64,000 nucleotides of DNA, taken from IMG/VR virus record IMGVR_UViG_3300025407_000799, positions 1 through 64,000 of that record; one strand, given 5' to 3'. This document shows positions 7,914 to 16,185 of this stretch, one piece after another; position 1 is the stretch's first letter, and the number at the start of each line of letters is the position of its first letter. This DNA comes from a virus. The position numbers and the translations under genes are program-made. The notes beneath the pieces were generated by a model that saw only the letters and a program-made list of their open reading frames with translations, was not told the origin of the DNA and did not search any database.

Positions 7914-9094
7914 TGCGTTTAAGACAACTTTTTGAAAACTTAGATCGCACCGGCGAAGGAAAAGCTGCTGTAGTTGGTTGGGGTCGCGGCATGGGTCATA
8001 AAGGACACATGTTCTTAGCTGACGCTGTTATTACACAAGCTGAAGAAACTGGCGCTGATCCTTATTTTGTTGTTAGTCGTACTATAGGTAAAGACGATCC
8101 AATTACTCCAGAAGAAAAATTGCACATCTATAAAAAAGTATTTCCTAAACATGGACATATTTTTCATACCGCTACAGAAGAAATGCCAGATTTAACTCGT
8201 GTACTAACACAGTTAAACAAACATGGTTATACAGATGTTACGGTAGTTGTTGGTGCAGATCAAAAAAATGCTTTAAGTTATGTAACACAGTATAACGGTA
8301 AACCAGATAAAGCAGGTAATGTACCATTTAATTTTAATAGTTTAAATGTTATTAGTCGTCAAGAGACTAATAGTAAGTATTCCCAAGAAGAAGGACCACG
8401 TGCTACACCAATGCGCGATATACTTAAAGATCCTAATGCCAGTGACGATGAAAAATTCCAAGCATGGCGTGACGCTATGAGTCCAGAACTAAGCGATGAT
8501 GAAGTTCGCGACATGATGACAAAAGCTGGACAACGCATGGCAGATCCTACCTTTGGTAAAAAGCCTAAAGTAGCAAAGAAAGAAAAGGCTGTAGCGGAAA
8601 ACGTTACTTCGATTAAATATGCTAATAAGGTAATTAGAGAAATGAGAGCACAAGAATTTGTCCGTCGTCAATTAAATGAAAAAGCAACTATAACAGCAGC
8701 TACACCAGATGCACCGTATGCCGGTCAAGGTGATAGCGATGATTTAGCAGATGAACACTTGGCTGGTTTAAACCATGCTGTTAGTTTTCCATCTATCAGT
8801 ATGAACAAATCAAATGGTAGTTCTTATCTACAATATAGATTTGGTCTAGCAATGGCTGGAGCACACCCTAATGCAAACGACCATATGCCTGTGCCTATGT
8901 CTACCGGAGGAGCATTTAGCGGAGATCCATTAATTGCACCGTTCAGCGATCAGGATTTAGAAATTGTTAAAGCTGCAGGCAAACATATTGGTGCCGGTAA
9001 AATGACTAAATTGGCAGATAGAAGTAATGAAATGCCAAATACTAATAAAGTTAGTCCTATAGCTAAACCTAAAAAGAACAAATACGGAATATAA
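7913..9094 (+). CDS. NMNAT/cytidylyltransferase-like protein with head leader
   Basis: 393 residues. After a leader MRLRQLFENL (possible cut LFE|N) the N-terminal domain (about 17-190) is a nucleotidylyltransferase-fold enzyme: GWGRGMGHKGHMFLADAVI carries the HxGH motif (His29-His32), VVVGADQKNAL is a typical central strand, and GPRATPMRDIL resembles the ISSTxxR-type motif. The middle is charged. The C-terminal part has an inner leader-like stretch (MRAQEFVRRQLNE|K) and ends in KVSPIAKPKKNKYGI, a tail shared with the next gene product. It may adenylylate or cytidylylate a small substrate (NAD-type or lipid/sugar precursor); the substrate cannot be told from sequence. Strong ribosome site AAGGAAAG. 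Confidence 0.7.
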   Translation: MRLRQLFENLDRTGEGKAAVVGWGRGMGHKGHMFLADAVITQAEETGADPYFVVSRTIGKDDPITPEEKLHIYKKVFPKHGHIFHTATEEMPDLTRVLTQLNKHGYTDVTVVVGADQKNALSYVTQYNGKPDKAGNVPFNFNSLNVISRQETNSKYSQEEGPRATPMRDILKDPNASDDEKFQAWRDAMSPELSDDEVRDMMTKAGQRMADPTFGKKPKVAKKEKAVAENVTSIKYANKVIREMRAQEFVRRQLNEKATITAATPDAPYAGQGDSDDLADEHLAGLNHAVSFPSISMNKSNGSSYLQYRFGLAMAGAHPNANDHMPVPMSTGGAFSGDPLIAPFSDQDLEIVKAAGKHIGAGKMTKLADRSNEMPNTNKVSPIAKPKKNKYGI

Positions 9095-9469
9095 AATGCG
9101 AGCCAAAGAGTTTATTACCGAACATACAGGAAAGCATCATGATAATCACATGGTAGCAGCTCAAGGTACTCGTAAGGTTCGCGATCCTGGAGGTTACTAT
9201 CCTAGTTACCATCAAATGCGCATGGGTATAGTAGTTGGTACTATGGACGGTAAAGGTAATATACCAAAAAATGTTCCGCATGAAAGTTGGATGGGTCCAT
9301 ATTGGACGCAACATCCTTGGACTGAAATAGAACATAAGATGTTCCAAGATGCTAAAAAAGTCATCCCAACAGAAGATCATGAAGTAATACCTTGGAAGAA
9401 AAGTGAAGAGCCAAGTGATACACACAAAGTTAGCCCAATAGCTAAATCTAAAAAGAACAAATACGGAAT
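9047..9469 (+). repeat. Duplicated 44-bp gene ends encoding a shared C-terminal tail
   Basis: Bases 9047-9090 and 9426-9469 match at 41 of 44 positions. Both encode KVSPIAK-P/S-KKNKYGI at the very end of adjacent genes. Two of the three differences are silent. Confidence 0.85.
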
Positions 9470-9473
9470 CTAA
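9096..9473 (+). CDS. Small protein sharing leader and tail with its upstream neighbour
   Basis: 125 residues. The leader MRAKEFITE|H (I-T-E at 7-9) resembles the inner leader MRAQEF of the preceding protein, and the last 15 residues (KVSPIAKSKKNKYGI) nearly repeat that protein's tail. The middle (GGYYPSYHQMRMGIVVGTMD, HESWMGPYWTQHPWTEIEHKMF) is rich in His, Trp and Tyr and unlike any family I know. It seems to be a duplicated scaffold (leader and tail) around a different insert. It starts 1 base after the preceding stop. Probably an internal virion protein by analogy. Confidence 0.65.
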   Translation: MRAKEFITEHTGKHHDNHMVAAQGTRKVRDPGGYYPSYHQMRMGIVVGTMDGKGNIPKNVPHESWMGPYWTQHPWTEIEHKMFQDAKKVIPTEDHEVIPWKKSEEPSDTHKVSPIAKSKKNKYGI

Positions 9474-9474
9474 G

Positions 9475-9912
9475 ATGGACGAAAAATATCATTTAGCACT
9501 TAAAACAGCATTTGCTAGTGAATATGCCTTTGCATTAAAGGCGCAAAACTTTCATTGGAATACAGAAGGACCTTTATTCTATCAACAACATTTATTGTTT
9601 GAAAGAATTTATGATGAAGTTTACGGAAGCATTGATACGTTTGCTGAACAATTACGTGCTTTACAAGTTTATACTCCAGCAAGTTTAGCTAAATTTAGTA
9701 TGTTATCTAAAGTAGAAGACGAAAATGCTGTACCAGATTTTCACGGAATGTTAAGCGAGTTATTAGAAGATAGTGAACGTATGGCTAATATCTTTCGTAT
9801 TACATTTACTATGGCAGAAGAACACGGCGATCACGGACTAAGTAATTTTTTAGCAGATCGTCAAGATGCACATAAAAAACACAGCTGGATGTTAAGAGCG
9901 AGTTTAAAATAA
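9475..9912 (+). CDS. dps: Dps-like ferroxidase/DNA-protection protein
   Basis: 145 residues, ferritin-like four-helix protein. Dps proteins form 12-mers that oxidise and store iron with hydrogen peroxide and shield DNA. The intersubunit ferroxidase residues are all present with the exact family spacing: His27, His39, Asp54, Glu58, in NFHWNTEG, QQHLLF and IDTFAEQLRAL. Compared with E. coli Dps the Lys-rich DNA-binding N-terminus is missing, so it may act on iron rather than bind DNA. It has no [L/I]xE leader, unlike its neighbours, but lies inside their operon, 1 base after the preceding stop and overlapping the next start (TAATG). Confidence 0.88.
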   Translation: MDEKYHLALKTAFASEYAFALKAQNFHWNTEGPLFYQQHLLFERIYDEVYGSIDTFAEQLRALQVYTPASLAKFSMLSKVEDENAVPDFHGMLSELLEDSERMANIFRITFTMAEEHGDHGLSNFLADRQDAHKKHSWMLRASLK

Positions 9913-10148
9913 TGGATGAACTAGCACAACTTAAGAAGTTAGCAGGCATTAACGAGTTTAAAGGCCTACAACCTTACGGCGGTAGCAATATCAGTATAAC
10001 TGGTACAGAGAAAGCAAAGATTATGCGTGAACAAAATATACAGCCTGGAACTGAAGAATGGTTCAAGTTGTGGTTTAGTTTACCTAAATTTATGAATGGC
10101 GAACGTGCTGTAGGTACAGGATACAGAGGAATTAAAAATGAAAATTAA
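9912..10148 (+). CDS. Small leader-bearing protein
   Basis: 78 residues. The N-terminus MDELAQLKKLAGINE|F contains an I-N-E site at 13-15 after an amphipathic helix, like the other genes here. The remainder (EWFKLWFSLPKFMNGERAVGTGYRG) is aromatic and basic. Its start overlaps the dps stop and its end overlaps the next gene by 11 bases. Function unknown; probably a minor internal protein. Confidence 0.6.
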   Translation: MDELAQLKKLAGINEFKGLQPYGGSNISITGTEKAKIMREQNIQPGTEEWFKLWFSLPKFMNGERAVGTGYRGIKNEN

Positions 10149-10971
10149 TGAATTAGAAGAAAGTTACAGACGTAACAGCCTAACAAATTATTACGATAGC
10201 GATGGCAATGATTTGCGTGGCGGTGCTAGCGATGAAGCTAATTTATGGTACAAATACGATCCGCAAGACGGCAGACTTAAACAACGAATGATTGCCGGGC
10301 ACGAAGAACGTGCTGCACGTAACGCAGGATTCAGAGATGGGCAAGAGGCTGCATTAAGAGTACACGGCATTGTTAGGAGCAAATATCATCACGGTAAGTG
10401 GATACAAAATCAAGGCGGCAAGTGGATTGAAGTACATCCGTTTGGTAACTCAGAAATTGAGAATGAAGGTATAGCTAGTGCGGCTATGGCAAAATTGCCT
10501 GGTTTTCTAAATACCATAGGAAAAGATTCACAATCGATTGCTAAAATACAAGATCAAATCACTCAGCGCATAGTACGTGCAGGTGAAGGACATCCTGCTG
10601 TGGCTCATTTGAATGATGCACATAGTTGGCTAAGCCAGATGTATAAGAATCCTACCGAAGAACAAGCCAAGGCATTTTACCAAGCTGTTCAAAAAGCCAA
10701 TGGTGCTGGTATTAGAGAATCGGCTACAGCAGGTGCTACCAGTGCCGCTAACATCGGAACCGTAGATGCTCCGCATTTAAGTCCAGGAAAAGCCCGTGGA
10801 AAGAAAAGCTATATTGGTAGTCCAGGGCGTAGTGGCACAAAAGCACCCCCACAGCCTAAGGTTGTACAACCTAAAAACAAGAACGGAACAGCCAAAAACG
10901 GTTTAGATATTAAAGGTACCAGCTTATTTGGTGGTCCTAAGAACGAAGCACAAGTCATCAAAAGACGCTAA
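10138..10971 (+). CDS. Putative internal virion protein
   Basis: 277 residues. Leader MKINELEE|S (L-E-E at 6-8). Residues about 70-105 contain HHGKWIQNQGGKWIEVHPFGN, and the centre is helical (SIAKIQDQITQRIVRAGEG, HSWLSQMYKNPTEEQAKAFYQAVQ). The last 80 residues are low-complexity, Gly/Lys/Pro-rich and basic (KAPPQPKVVQPKNKNG). The basic tail suits contact with packaged DNA, which is an inference. Good ribosome site AGAGGAA within the preceding gene. Confidence 0.6.
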   Translation: MKINELEESYRRNSLTNYYDSDGNDLRGGASDEANLWYKYDPQDGRLKQRMIAGHEERAARNAGFRDGQEAALRVHGIVRSKYHHGKWIQNQGGKWIEVHPFGNSEIENEGIASAAMAKLPGFLNTIGKDSQSIAKIQDQITQRIVRAGEGHPAVAHLNDAHSWLSQMYKNPTEEQAKAFYQAVQKANGAGIRESATAGATSAANIGTVDAPHLSPGKARGKKSYIGSPGRSGTKAPPQPKVVQPKNKNGTAKNGLDIKGTSLFGGPKNEAQVIKRR

Positions 10972-10998
10972 ATATATAAAGATAAACGGAGTATACTC

Positions 10999-12492
10999 AT
11001 GCCACCAGAATTAGATAACATGGAACCAGAAATGAACATGGACAACCAAGAAGGGGAAGTAATTGGAACGCACGGCGACACAGATCGCGAAGGTGCAATG
11101 GCCAAAGCTGACCTACACAAACTAGCCACTTATGCTACAAAACTAGGCGAACAGATCCAAGACGAAGATCAATTAGAAGCATGGGTACAAGCTAAGATTA
11201 CCAAAGCAGCTGATTATATCGCTAGTGTGTATCATTATCTAGAATACGAAATGAAGTTTACAGAGTATGCTCATCATTTAGATAATAGCGATACCTTAAG
11301 CGAAAGTCAAAAACGTGCTCTTAAAAACAAGTTAATGGAAGCTAAGGCTAAAGTTAAAGAACTTAAGAAAACTCAAGCTGAAAAGATTAAGTCTAAAGAA
11401 GAAAAAATTGACGAAAGTTTGATGGACCCATGCGGACACTGCGGTGGTTCAGGACATGTTGAACGTCAAATTCCTGGACATGTAAAAGCTAAAGTAGAAA
11501 AACATAAAAAACTACATAACTTTATTGATAAAAAAATTAAAGATGCTAATAAAAACGGAATCCCAGATGACGAAGAAGTTGACGAAGATTTTGATGCATT
11601 AAAGAAAACAGGCGATAAGACTAAAACAGCTGCAGGCGGTATAGTTACTAAGACTGACAAAGGTATCAAACACGAGCGTCCTTCATCAAGTTATGATGAT
11701 GGCGGTGATGAGTTAGATTCAATTGCTAAATCAGGCAAGGGCACAAAGAGTCATGCTAAAGCTAAAGACTCTGCTACTAAGAAAGCTGAAAAGTCAAACG
11801 ACATCAAACTACCTAAGCACACAGGCAATACATGGGGCATGAAAGGTGGCGAAAAGTTTGGTAAGAAGATGGAAGAAGGCAAAGAAAAGAAAGCCGACAA
11901 AGACTACGACGGTGACGGTAAAGTAGAATCTGGTAAAGATGAATACTTAGGTAGCCGCATTGCTGCTGCTAAGAAGGCTGGCAAATTAAAAGAAGCCGTC
12001 AAGATGTGCAAAGAATGCGATATGCCTGTAACAGAATGCAGTTGCAAGTCAGTTAAAGAAAGTGCCAAGCCAAGCGCAGGTTTAAGCAAGGCTAAAAAGT
12101 CTGCTACAGTTAAAAAGGCCAAAGCAGGCGGCGACATTGGTAAACCAGGTAAAGGTTTTGACAAACTAGCTAAAAAAGCCGGTGGTGGCGAGAAAGGTGA
12201 GAAAATTGCCGCGGCCGCTATGTGGAAGAACATCAAAGAAACTACTGCTTACATTGCTGAAAAAGCAAAAGCTGCTAAACCAGATTTCTTAGACATGGAC
12301 AAAGACGGTGACAAGAAAGAGCCAATGAAGAAAGCTGTTGCTGACAAGAAGAAAGAGGCTGTTAAAGAGTCTACAGATTTTAGTCGCTTACAAGAGCTAA
12401 CAGGTCGCTTGAATCGTGCAGAAAAGCCAGCACTAGTTGAAAACCGTGAGGTAGATCAAATCCGTGCATTAACAAAACGTTTATTGGGATAA
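10999..12492 (+). CDS. Lys/Ala-rich internal virion-type protein with EF-hand-like loops
   Basis: 497 residues, very rich in Lys, Ala, Glu and Gly. Residues about 35-85 (KLATYATKLGEQIQDEDQLE, AWVQAKITKAADYIASVYHY) form helices of a kind seen in marine T4-like phage virion proteins. One zinc-finger-like CxxCxGxG follows (Cys145/Cys148), and a second cysteine group lies near 337-350 (MCKECDMPVTECSCK). Acidic metal-binding loops occur at DYDGDGKVES (302-311) and DMDKDGDKKE (432-441), with NGIPDDEEVDED earlier. The first loop is followed by DEYLGSRIAAAKKAGKL, another recurring phage segment. The C-terminus is helical (FSRLQELTGRLNRAE). Probably a head or core protein; function not established. 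Ribosome site CGGAG; a weak TAAATA box lies just upstream. Confidence 0.65.
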   Translation: MPPELDNMEPEMNMDNQEGEVIGTHGDTDREGAMAKADLHKLATYATKLGEQIQDEDQLEAWVQAKITKAADYIASVYHYLEYEMKFTEYAHHLDNSDTLSESQKRALKNKLMEAKAKVKELKKTQAEKIKSKEEKIDESLMDPCGHCGGSGHVERQIPGHVKAKVEKHKKLHNFIDKKIKDANKNGIPDDEEVDEDFDALKKTGDKTKTAAGGIVTKTDKGIKHERPSSSYDDGGDELDSIAKSGKGTKSHAKAKDSATKKAEKSNDIKLPKHTGNTWGMKGGEKFGKKMEEGKEKKADKDYDGDGKVESGKDEYLGSRIAAAKKAGKLKEAVKMCKECDMPVTECSCKSVKESAKPSAGLSKAKKSATVKKAKAGGDIGKPGKGFDKLAKKAGGGEKGEKIAAAAMWKNIKETTAYIAEKAKAAKPDFLDMDKDGDKKEPMKKAVADKKKEAVKESTDFSRLQELTGRLNRAEKPALVENREVDQIRALTKRLLG

Positions 12493-12496
12493 TCCA

Positions 12497-13336
12497 ATGG
12501 ACATGAAGCGCATTCTACAGGCGATGGATGGAGTGTCTACAAAGCCTGTAGAAGGCGCAAATGACATGAAAAAGTTCCTTCAGGTTGTAACTGAAGGGGC
12601 TAATCCTCATAAAGTTAGCTTGCCTGTTCAAATGGCCATGCAACACTATCAGAAGCCTAAAGAAGAACCTACTAGACCTGTAGGACGCGAACTTACTATT
12701 AGCAAATATTTTCATAAAGTAGAAGAAGAGCTTGCTGAACAAAAAACTGAAAAGCAACAATTAATAAAACAATACAGTCAAACTATTGCTGACCGTGTTT
12801 TAATGAAAGAATCTGCATCAAAAAAACTTGCAGAACATGAAATCCCCGGACATAGTATGGGATTCACAGGCGGTGTCGGTCCTGGTATGCAAGATTATGT
12901 AGTCGATGAAGCTCCATTAGATTTTGATAAAGAAAATCCAGCATCCAGTACTATATACGGACATAAGAGTAATCCTGGATCTATTGAATATAGAATTATG
13001 CGAGCTCGCGCACAACTAAAAGATTTAGCAGAACGAGCACAAAGTAACGAATTAATTGTATGGGAAGGCATTTCACGTCAATTCCCTGAACTGGCCATGA
13101 ATATCGAAGAAATACGTCATGGTATTGAAGAACTAGCTAAGATCCGTAAAGGCGGTGGACGTAGAGTCCACAATATACCTAAGGAAATTGGAGAAGCTGT
13201 ACTAGCTCCTATCAAACCAGCTACACCAAAAGCAATTAAACCAAAAAAGAAAACTAGTGTTTGTCGAACAGGACAAGTACAAACAGGAATGCAAACCAAA
13301 GATGGGAAGCTAGTTCCCAAGTGTTCAATTAAATAA
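12497..13336 (+). CDS. Putative internal virion protein
   Basis: 279 residues. The first 40 hold two leader-like segments (MKRILQAMDG, MKKFLQVVTE|GA), the latter with V-T-E in place of the strict [L/I]xE. The middle is helical and charged (YFHKVEEELAEQKTEKQQLI, YRIMRARAQLKDLAERAQSN, MNIEEIRHGIEELAKIRKGG). It ends in a short two-cysteine module, CRTGQVQTGM-10 residues-CSIK, of a type repeated in marine T4-like phage proteins. Function unknown; grouped with the head-internal proteins by context. Confidence 0.6.
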   Translation: MDMKRILQAMDGVSTKPVEGANDMKKFLQVVTEGANPHKVSLPVQMAMQHYQKPKEEPTRPVGRELTISKYFHKVEEELAEQKTEKQQLIKQYSQTIADRVLMKESASKKLAEHEIPGHSMGFTGGVGPGMQDYVVDEAPLDFDKENPASSTIYGHKSNPGSIEYRIMRARAQLKDLAERAQSNELIVWEGISRQFPELAMNIEEIRHGIEELAKIRKGGGRRVHNIPKEIGEAVLAPIKPATPKAIKPKKKTSVCRTGQVQTGMQTKDGKLVPKCSIK

Positions 13337-13339
13337 ATA
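13332..13339 (+). promoter_or_regulatory. Candidate T4-like late promoter box
   Basis: AATAAATA, one base from the T4 late consensus, overlaps the stop of the preceding gene and lies 20 bases before the ATG at 13360. With a start near 13345 the leader would be about 15 bases and include the AGGGA ribosome site. Confidence 0.4.
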
Positions 13340-13359
13340 TAAAATCGTTAGGGAATAAT

Positions 13360-15783
13360 ATGAACTTAAGAGATTTGATGACAAAATTAGATACTATTGC
13401 AGAAGCAGATGATGCTAGAGCACAGTATGACAAATTTAAAGCCGATGACGCTCGTGCAGGAGCTATTACACAAGTTAAAACAATGCTAAAGCCAAATGGT
13501 GGCGGAAACTTTATCGATCCTAAGGACGGTATTGTTAAATGGCAAGAACAAATGCAAGGCGATTCAGGTGGGCCTGGTAGCGTCAGAGAGTTTCCATTCG
13601 ACTGGTATAAGAAAGGTCAAGAATCAAAGTTTTTTGATATTTTAAAAACTGCTGGATTAGAACTAGTTCCAGTTGATAGAAAAAATTTGTTTGGTACAAG
13701 TCAAGTAGTAGGTATTAAAGGCGGGCCACAAGCATTAGCTAATTTAGATAAACCTCAAACTCCTACAGCACCAACAGGTCCAACTGCAGGACAGCAAAAA
13801 GGTCCACAAGACGATATTGCAAAATTAGATGCGTTAACTGCTCAATTAGAAGCTAGTTTGAAAGGTCAAGGTCCTGCTCCAGATACAACAACAACACCAA
13901 CTACTACAACTACTACTAATCCACCAGTTAAGAAAGACGAACCACAAAGTACTGGTAAGAAAGTTGCTACAGGGTTGGGAATTGGTGCTGGTGCATTGGC
14001 TGGACAACAGCTAGCTAAAAAAGCTGGTATGGGTGGATTTGGTCAAGCAGGTGCTGCAGGCATCGGCGGTGCTATCGGTGGGTTAGTTCCACAGGCTTTT
14101 ATGAAAGAAGGCATTGAATTTAACTCAAGCATGGCTCAATCTTTAACTGAAAGTTTTGGTTATGAGTTTGAAAATGAACAATTAGACGAATACAGTATGC
14201 AACAGTTTGGCCAGGATGCTGGCGACTTTGGTCGTGGTGCATGGAACGGTGCAACATTAGGCACAGGCGATAACATTGTTGCCGGTGTTAAAAGTGCATT
14301 TGGTCCAGGCACATACAAAGATGAATTACAAAAACAAATGGCTTCTAGTCAAGAAGCTGAAAAACGTAGTCCTTGGTTATACGGTGCTGGTAATGTCGCT
14401 GGTAGTATTGCAGCTCCAATTCCTGGAGGTGCTGTTGCAGGTGGATTGATTAAAGGTATAAGTACAGGTGCTAAATTAGCTCGTGCTGGAACATCGTTAG
14501 GTGTTAATTTGGCTGCACAAAAAGGTGTAGATACACTTAAGAACAAAGCTGATATCAACACACTAGCACAAGGTGGCGATCAAAAATTAGCACAATTACA
14601 ACAAGTTATTAAAACTATACCAGATGGTAAATTTGGCCCTAACACACAAAAAGCTCTAGCAGCTTGGCAAGCAGAACAAGGGTTACCTGCAACAGGTAAA
14701 CCAGATCCTGCAACTTACGCTAAAGCTGGTATTGCAGAATCTAAAGCAACAACTGTTGCAGAAGATATCAAAGCATTACAAAACAAACTAGCAATGATCG
14801 AAAGCGGTCAATGGCGTTTAGAAGAAGATGCAGACTATCGTGTATGGTTAACAGAAGATAATACTGTTATCGATGATTACGGTAATCAAATTGTAGACGA
14901 AAATGTTCTGGATGCAATTGAATGGGATCAACAACGTTTAGACGAATTAAATTTAGGTGGAATAGGCAAGGCATTAGGCCGCGGTTGGGATAAAGTAGCT
15001 AACGTTGGCAGAAACTTTGCAGGTGGACTTGCTGGCAAAGATGCTACAGGCAATTTGATTAAAGATACTGAAAAGAGTTTTGCTAACAGAATGGCTACTG
15101 AACCTATGAAAAACGGTAAACTTCGTAGTCCTGGTCAAATTGCACGTGATTCAACAAACGCTCGCGGTACAGCCAATATGGCTAATAAAGCCGCTAACTG
15201 GGTTGGTCAAAATCCAGGTAAGACTGCTTTAGGTGCTGCAGCACTTGGAGCAGGAGGAATTGCAGCCGCAAATGCGTTAGGCGGAGGCAGTGCTAGTGAA
15301 ACAGGAACAACTACCGGGGGAGGTAGTGGCGGTGGCGGTGGAGGAGCTAATTCAGATCCAAATATGCCACAAGCACCAGCGGGAGATACTCCAGGAACTA
15401 CTCCAGCTGCTGGAAATTTAACTCCAGACCAACAAGCATTGATTAAGCAAATAGAAGAATTGATGTCACACGATTGGGCTGATGATAAAGATTGGATCAA
15501 AGCAACTGGACACGCTCGTGTTGTATTGGATAAAGCTACTAAAGCAAATCCTCTACAAACAGCGATGGATGCTAAGAACGATGCGGGCGCAACTACTCAA
15601 ACAGCAAGTACACCGGCATCTACTCCAGCTACCGGTCAAAGTGCTGCACCAACAGGTGCAACTACTCCAGATCCAACATTGAAAGTTTACAAAGATGGCG
15701 GTGGTGCAGGAGCTGCATCTAACCCAGCTGTTAAAGAATCGGAAGATGAATTGGCACGTTGGTTAAGAATCGCTCGCGGTTAA
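13360..15783 (+). CDS. Large internal virion protein with peptidoglycan-binding domain
   Basis: 807 residues. Leader MNLRDLMTKLDTIAE|AD (I-A-E at 13-15). A Thr/Pro linker (about 168-190) precedes a glycine-zipper-like hydrophobic stretch (204-244, TGLGIGAGALAGQQLAKKAG). Residues about 406-458 are a peptidoglycan-binding type 1 repeat (KLAQLQQVIKTIPDGKFGPN, then TQKALAAWQAEQGLPATGKP). A second Gly/Ala zipper lies at 625-644, followed by a Gly/Ser/Thr-rich region. Cell-wall-binding and membrane-active segments together suggest a protein ejected with the DNA that helps cross the envelope, but no catalytic muramidase or peptidase motif was seen. It ends the leader-bearing cluster and is followed by a hairpin. 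Confidence 0.7.
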   Translation: MNLRDLMTKLDTIAEADDARAQYDKFKADDARAGAITQVKTMLKPNGGGNFIDPKDGIVKWQEQMQGDSGGPGSVREFPFDWYKKGQESKFFDILKTAGLELVPVDRKNLFGTSQVVGIKGGPQALANLDKPQTPTAPTGPTAGQQKGPQDDIAKLDALTAQLEASLKGQGPAPDTTTTPTTTTTTNPPVKKDEPQSTGKKVATGLGIGAGALAGQQLAKKAGMGGFGQAGAAGIGGAIGGLVPQAFMKEGIEFNSSMAQSLTESFGYEFENEQLDEYSMQQFGQDAGDFGRGAWNGATLGTGDNIVAGVKSAFGPGTYKDELQKQMASSQEAEKRSPWLYGAGNVAGSIAAPIPGGAVAGGLIKGISTGAKLARAGTSLGVNLAAQKGVDTLKNKADINTLAQGGDQKLAQLQQVIKTIPDGKFGPNTQKALAAWQAEQGLPATGKPDPATYAKAGIAESKATTVAEDIKALQNKLAMIESGQWRLEEDADYRVWLTEDNTVIDDYGNQIVDENVLDAIEWDQQRLDELNLGGIGKALGRGWDKVANVGRNFAGGLAGKDATGNLIKDTEKSFANRMATEPMKNGKLRSPGQIARDSTNARGTANMANKAANWVGQNPGKTALGAAALGAGGIAAANALGGGSASETGTTTGGGSGGGGGGANSDPNMPQAPAGDTPGTTPAAGNLTPDQQALIKQIEELMSHDWADDKDWIKATGHARVVLDKATKANPLQTAMDAKNDAGATTQTASTPASTPATGQSAAPTGATTPDPTLKVYKDGGGAGAASNPAVKESEDELARWLRIARG

Positions 15784-15789
15784 TCAAAT

Positions 15790-15815
15790 AAATGGCAGAT
15801 TAATTTCTGCCATTT
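15790..15815 (+). terminator. Stem-loop between the virion and replication operons
   Basis: AAATGGCAGA (15790-15799) pairs perfectly with TCTGCCATTT (15806-15815) around a 6-base loop, just after the stop at 15783. The A/T-rich ends of the stem could serve as a terminator in either direction, although no long T-run follows. Confidence 0.55.
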
Positions 15816-15828
15816 CCACCTCTAAAGG

Positions 15829-15857
15829 TTGAGTTTTTAAGATAATTAGTTTATAAT
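15829..15857 (+). promoter_or_regulatory. Promoter for dsbA-like gene
   Basis: TTGAGT (15829-15834), 17 bp, TATAAT (15852-15857). Four of six bases match at -35 and all six at -10. The ATG at 15879 follows a good AGGAGAT ribosome site. Confidence 0.65.
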
Positions 15858-15878
15858 AGGCAATATAGGAGATAATTT

Positions 15879-16136
15879 ATGTCAGGACGCTCGTACGGTG
15901 CAGAAGAAAAGGCAAAACTAGAAAGATTGATTAGCGAAGGTAGTACAGTATTACGTGAAGTCGAAGATTTAACAGAAGGCTTAAAAGAAACAGTTAAGGC
16001 AGTAGCAGAAGAATTGCAGATCAAACCATCAGTTATTAATAAGGCAATTAAAATCGCACATAAAGGTGATTGGCAAGCCCATAATGCTGATTGGGAAGAA
16101 ATTGAAGCAATTTTGGATATTACAAAACGTATCTAA
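15879..16136 (+). CDS. dsbA: DsbA-like double-stranded DNA-binding protein
   Basis: 85 residues, helical throughout, close in length to T4 DsbA (89). Like DsbA it has an N-terminal helix pair (AKLERLISEGSTVLREVEDL), a KETVKAVAEELQIKPSVINK segment resembling a helix-turn-helix, and a C-terminal AHKGDWQAHNADWEEIEAIL that parallels the YHKDNRDVFEAETEEVVELY end of the T4 protein. T4 DsbA binds double-stranded DNA and is associated with late promoters. Here the gene has its own sigma70-type promoter and precedes the polymerase. Confidence 0.75.
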   Translation: MSGRSYGAEEKAKLERLISEGSTVLREVEDLTEGLKETVKAVAEELQIKPSVINKAIKIAHKGDWQAHNADWEEIEAILDITKRI

Positions 16137-16143
16137 TAAGTAG

Positions 16144-16149
16144 TATAAT
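16144..16149 (+). promoter_or_regulatory. Candidate -10 box for the DNA polymerase gene
   Basis: TATAAT just after the dsbA stop, with only a poor -35 (TACAAA, 17 bp upstream). It would need an activator or may serve as a middle-type promoter. The polymerase leader would be about 65 bases and include the stem-loop at 16186-16205. Confidence 0.35.
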
Positions 16150-16185
16150 AGAAAGGTTAGCTGGCCATAAACAGCATGAAGGTAT

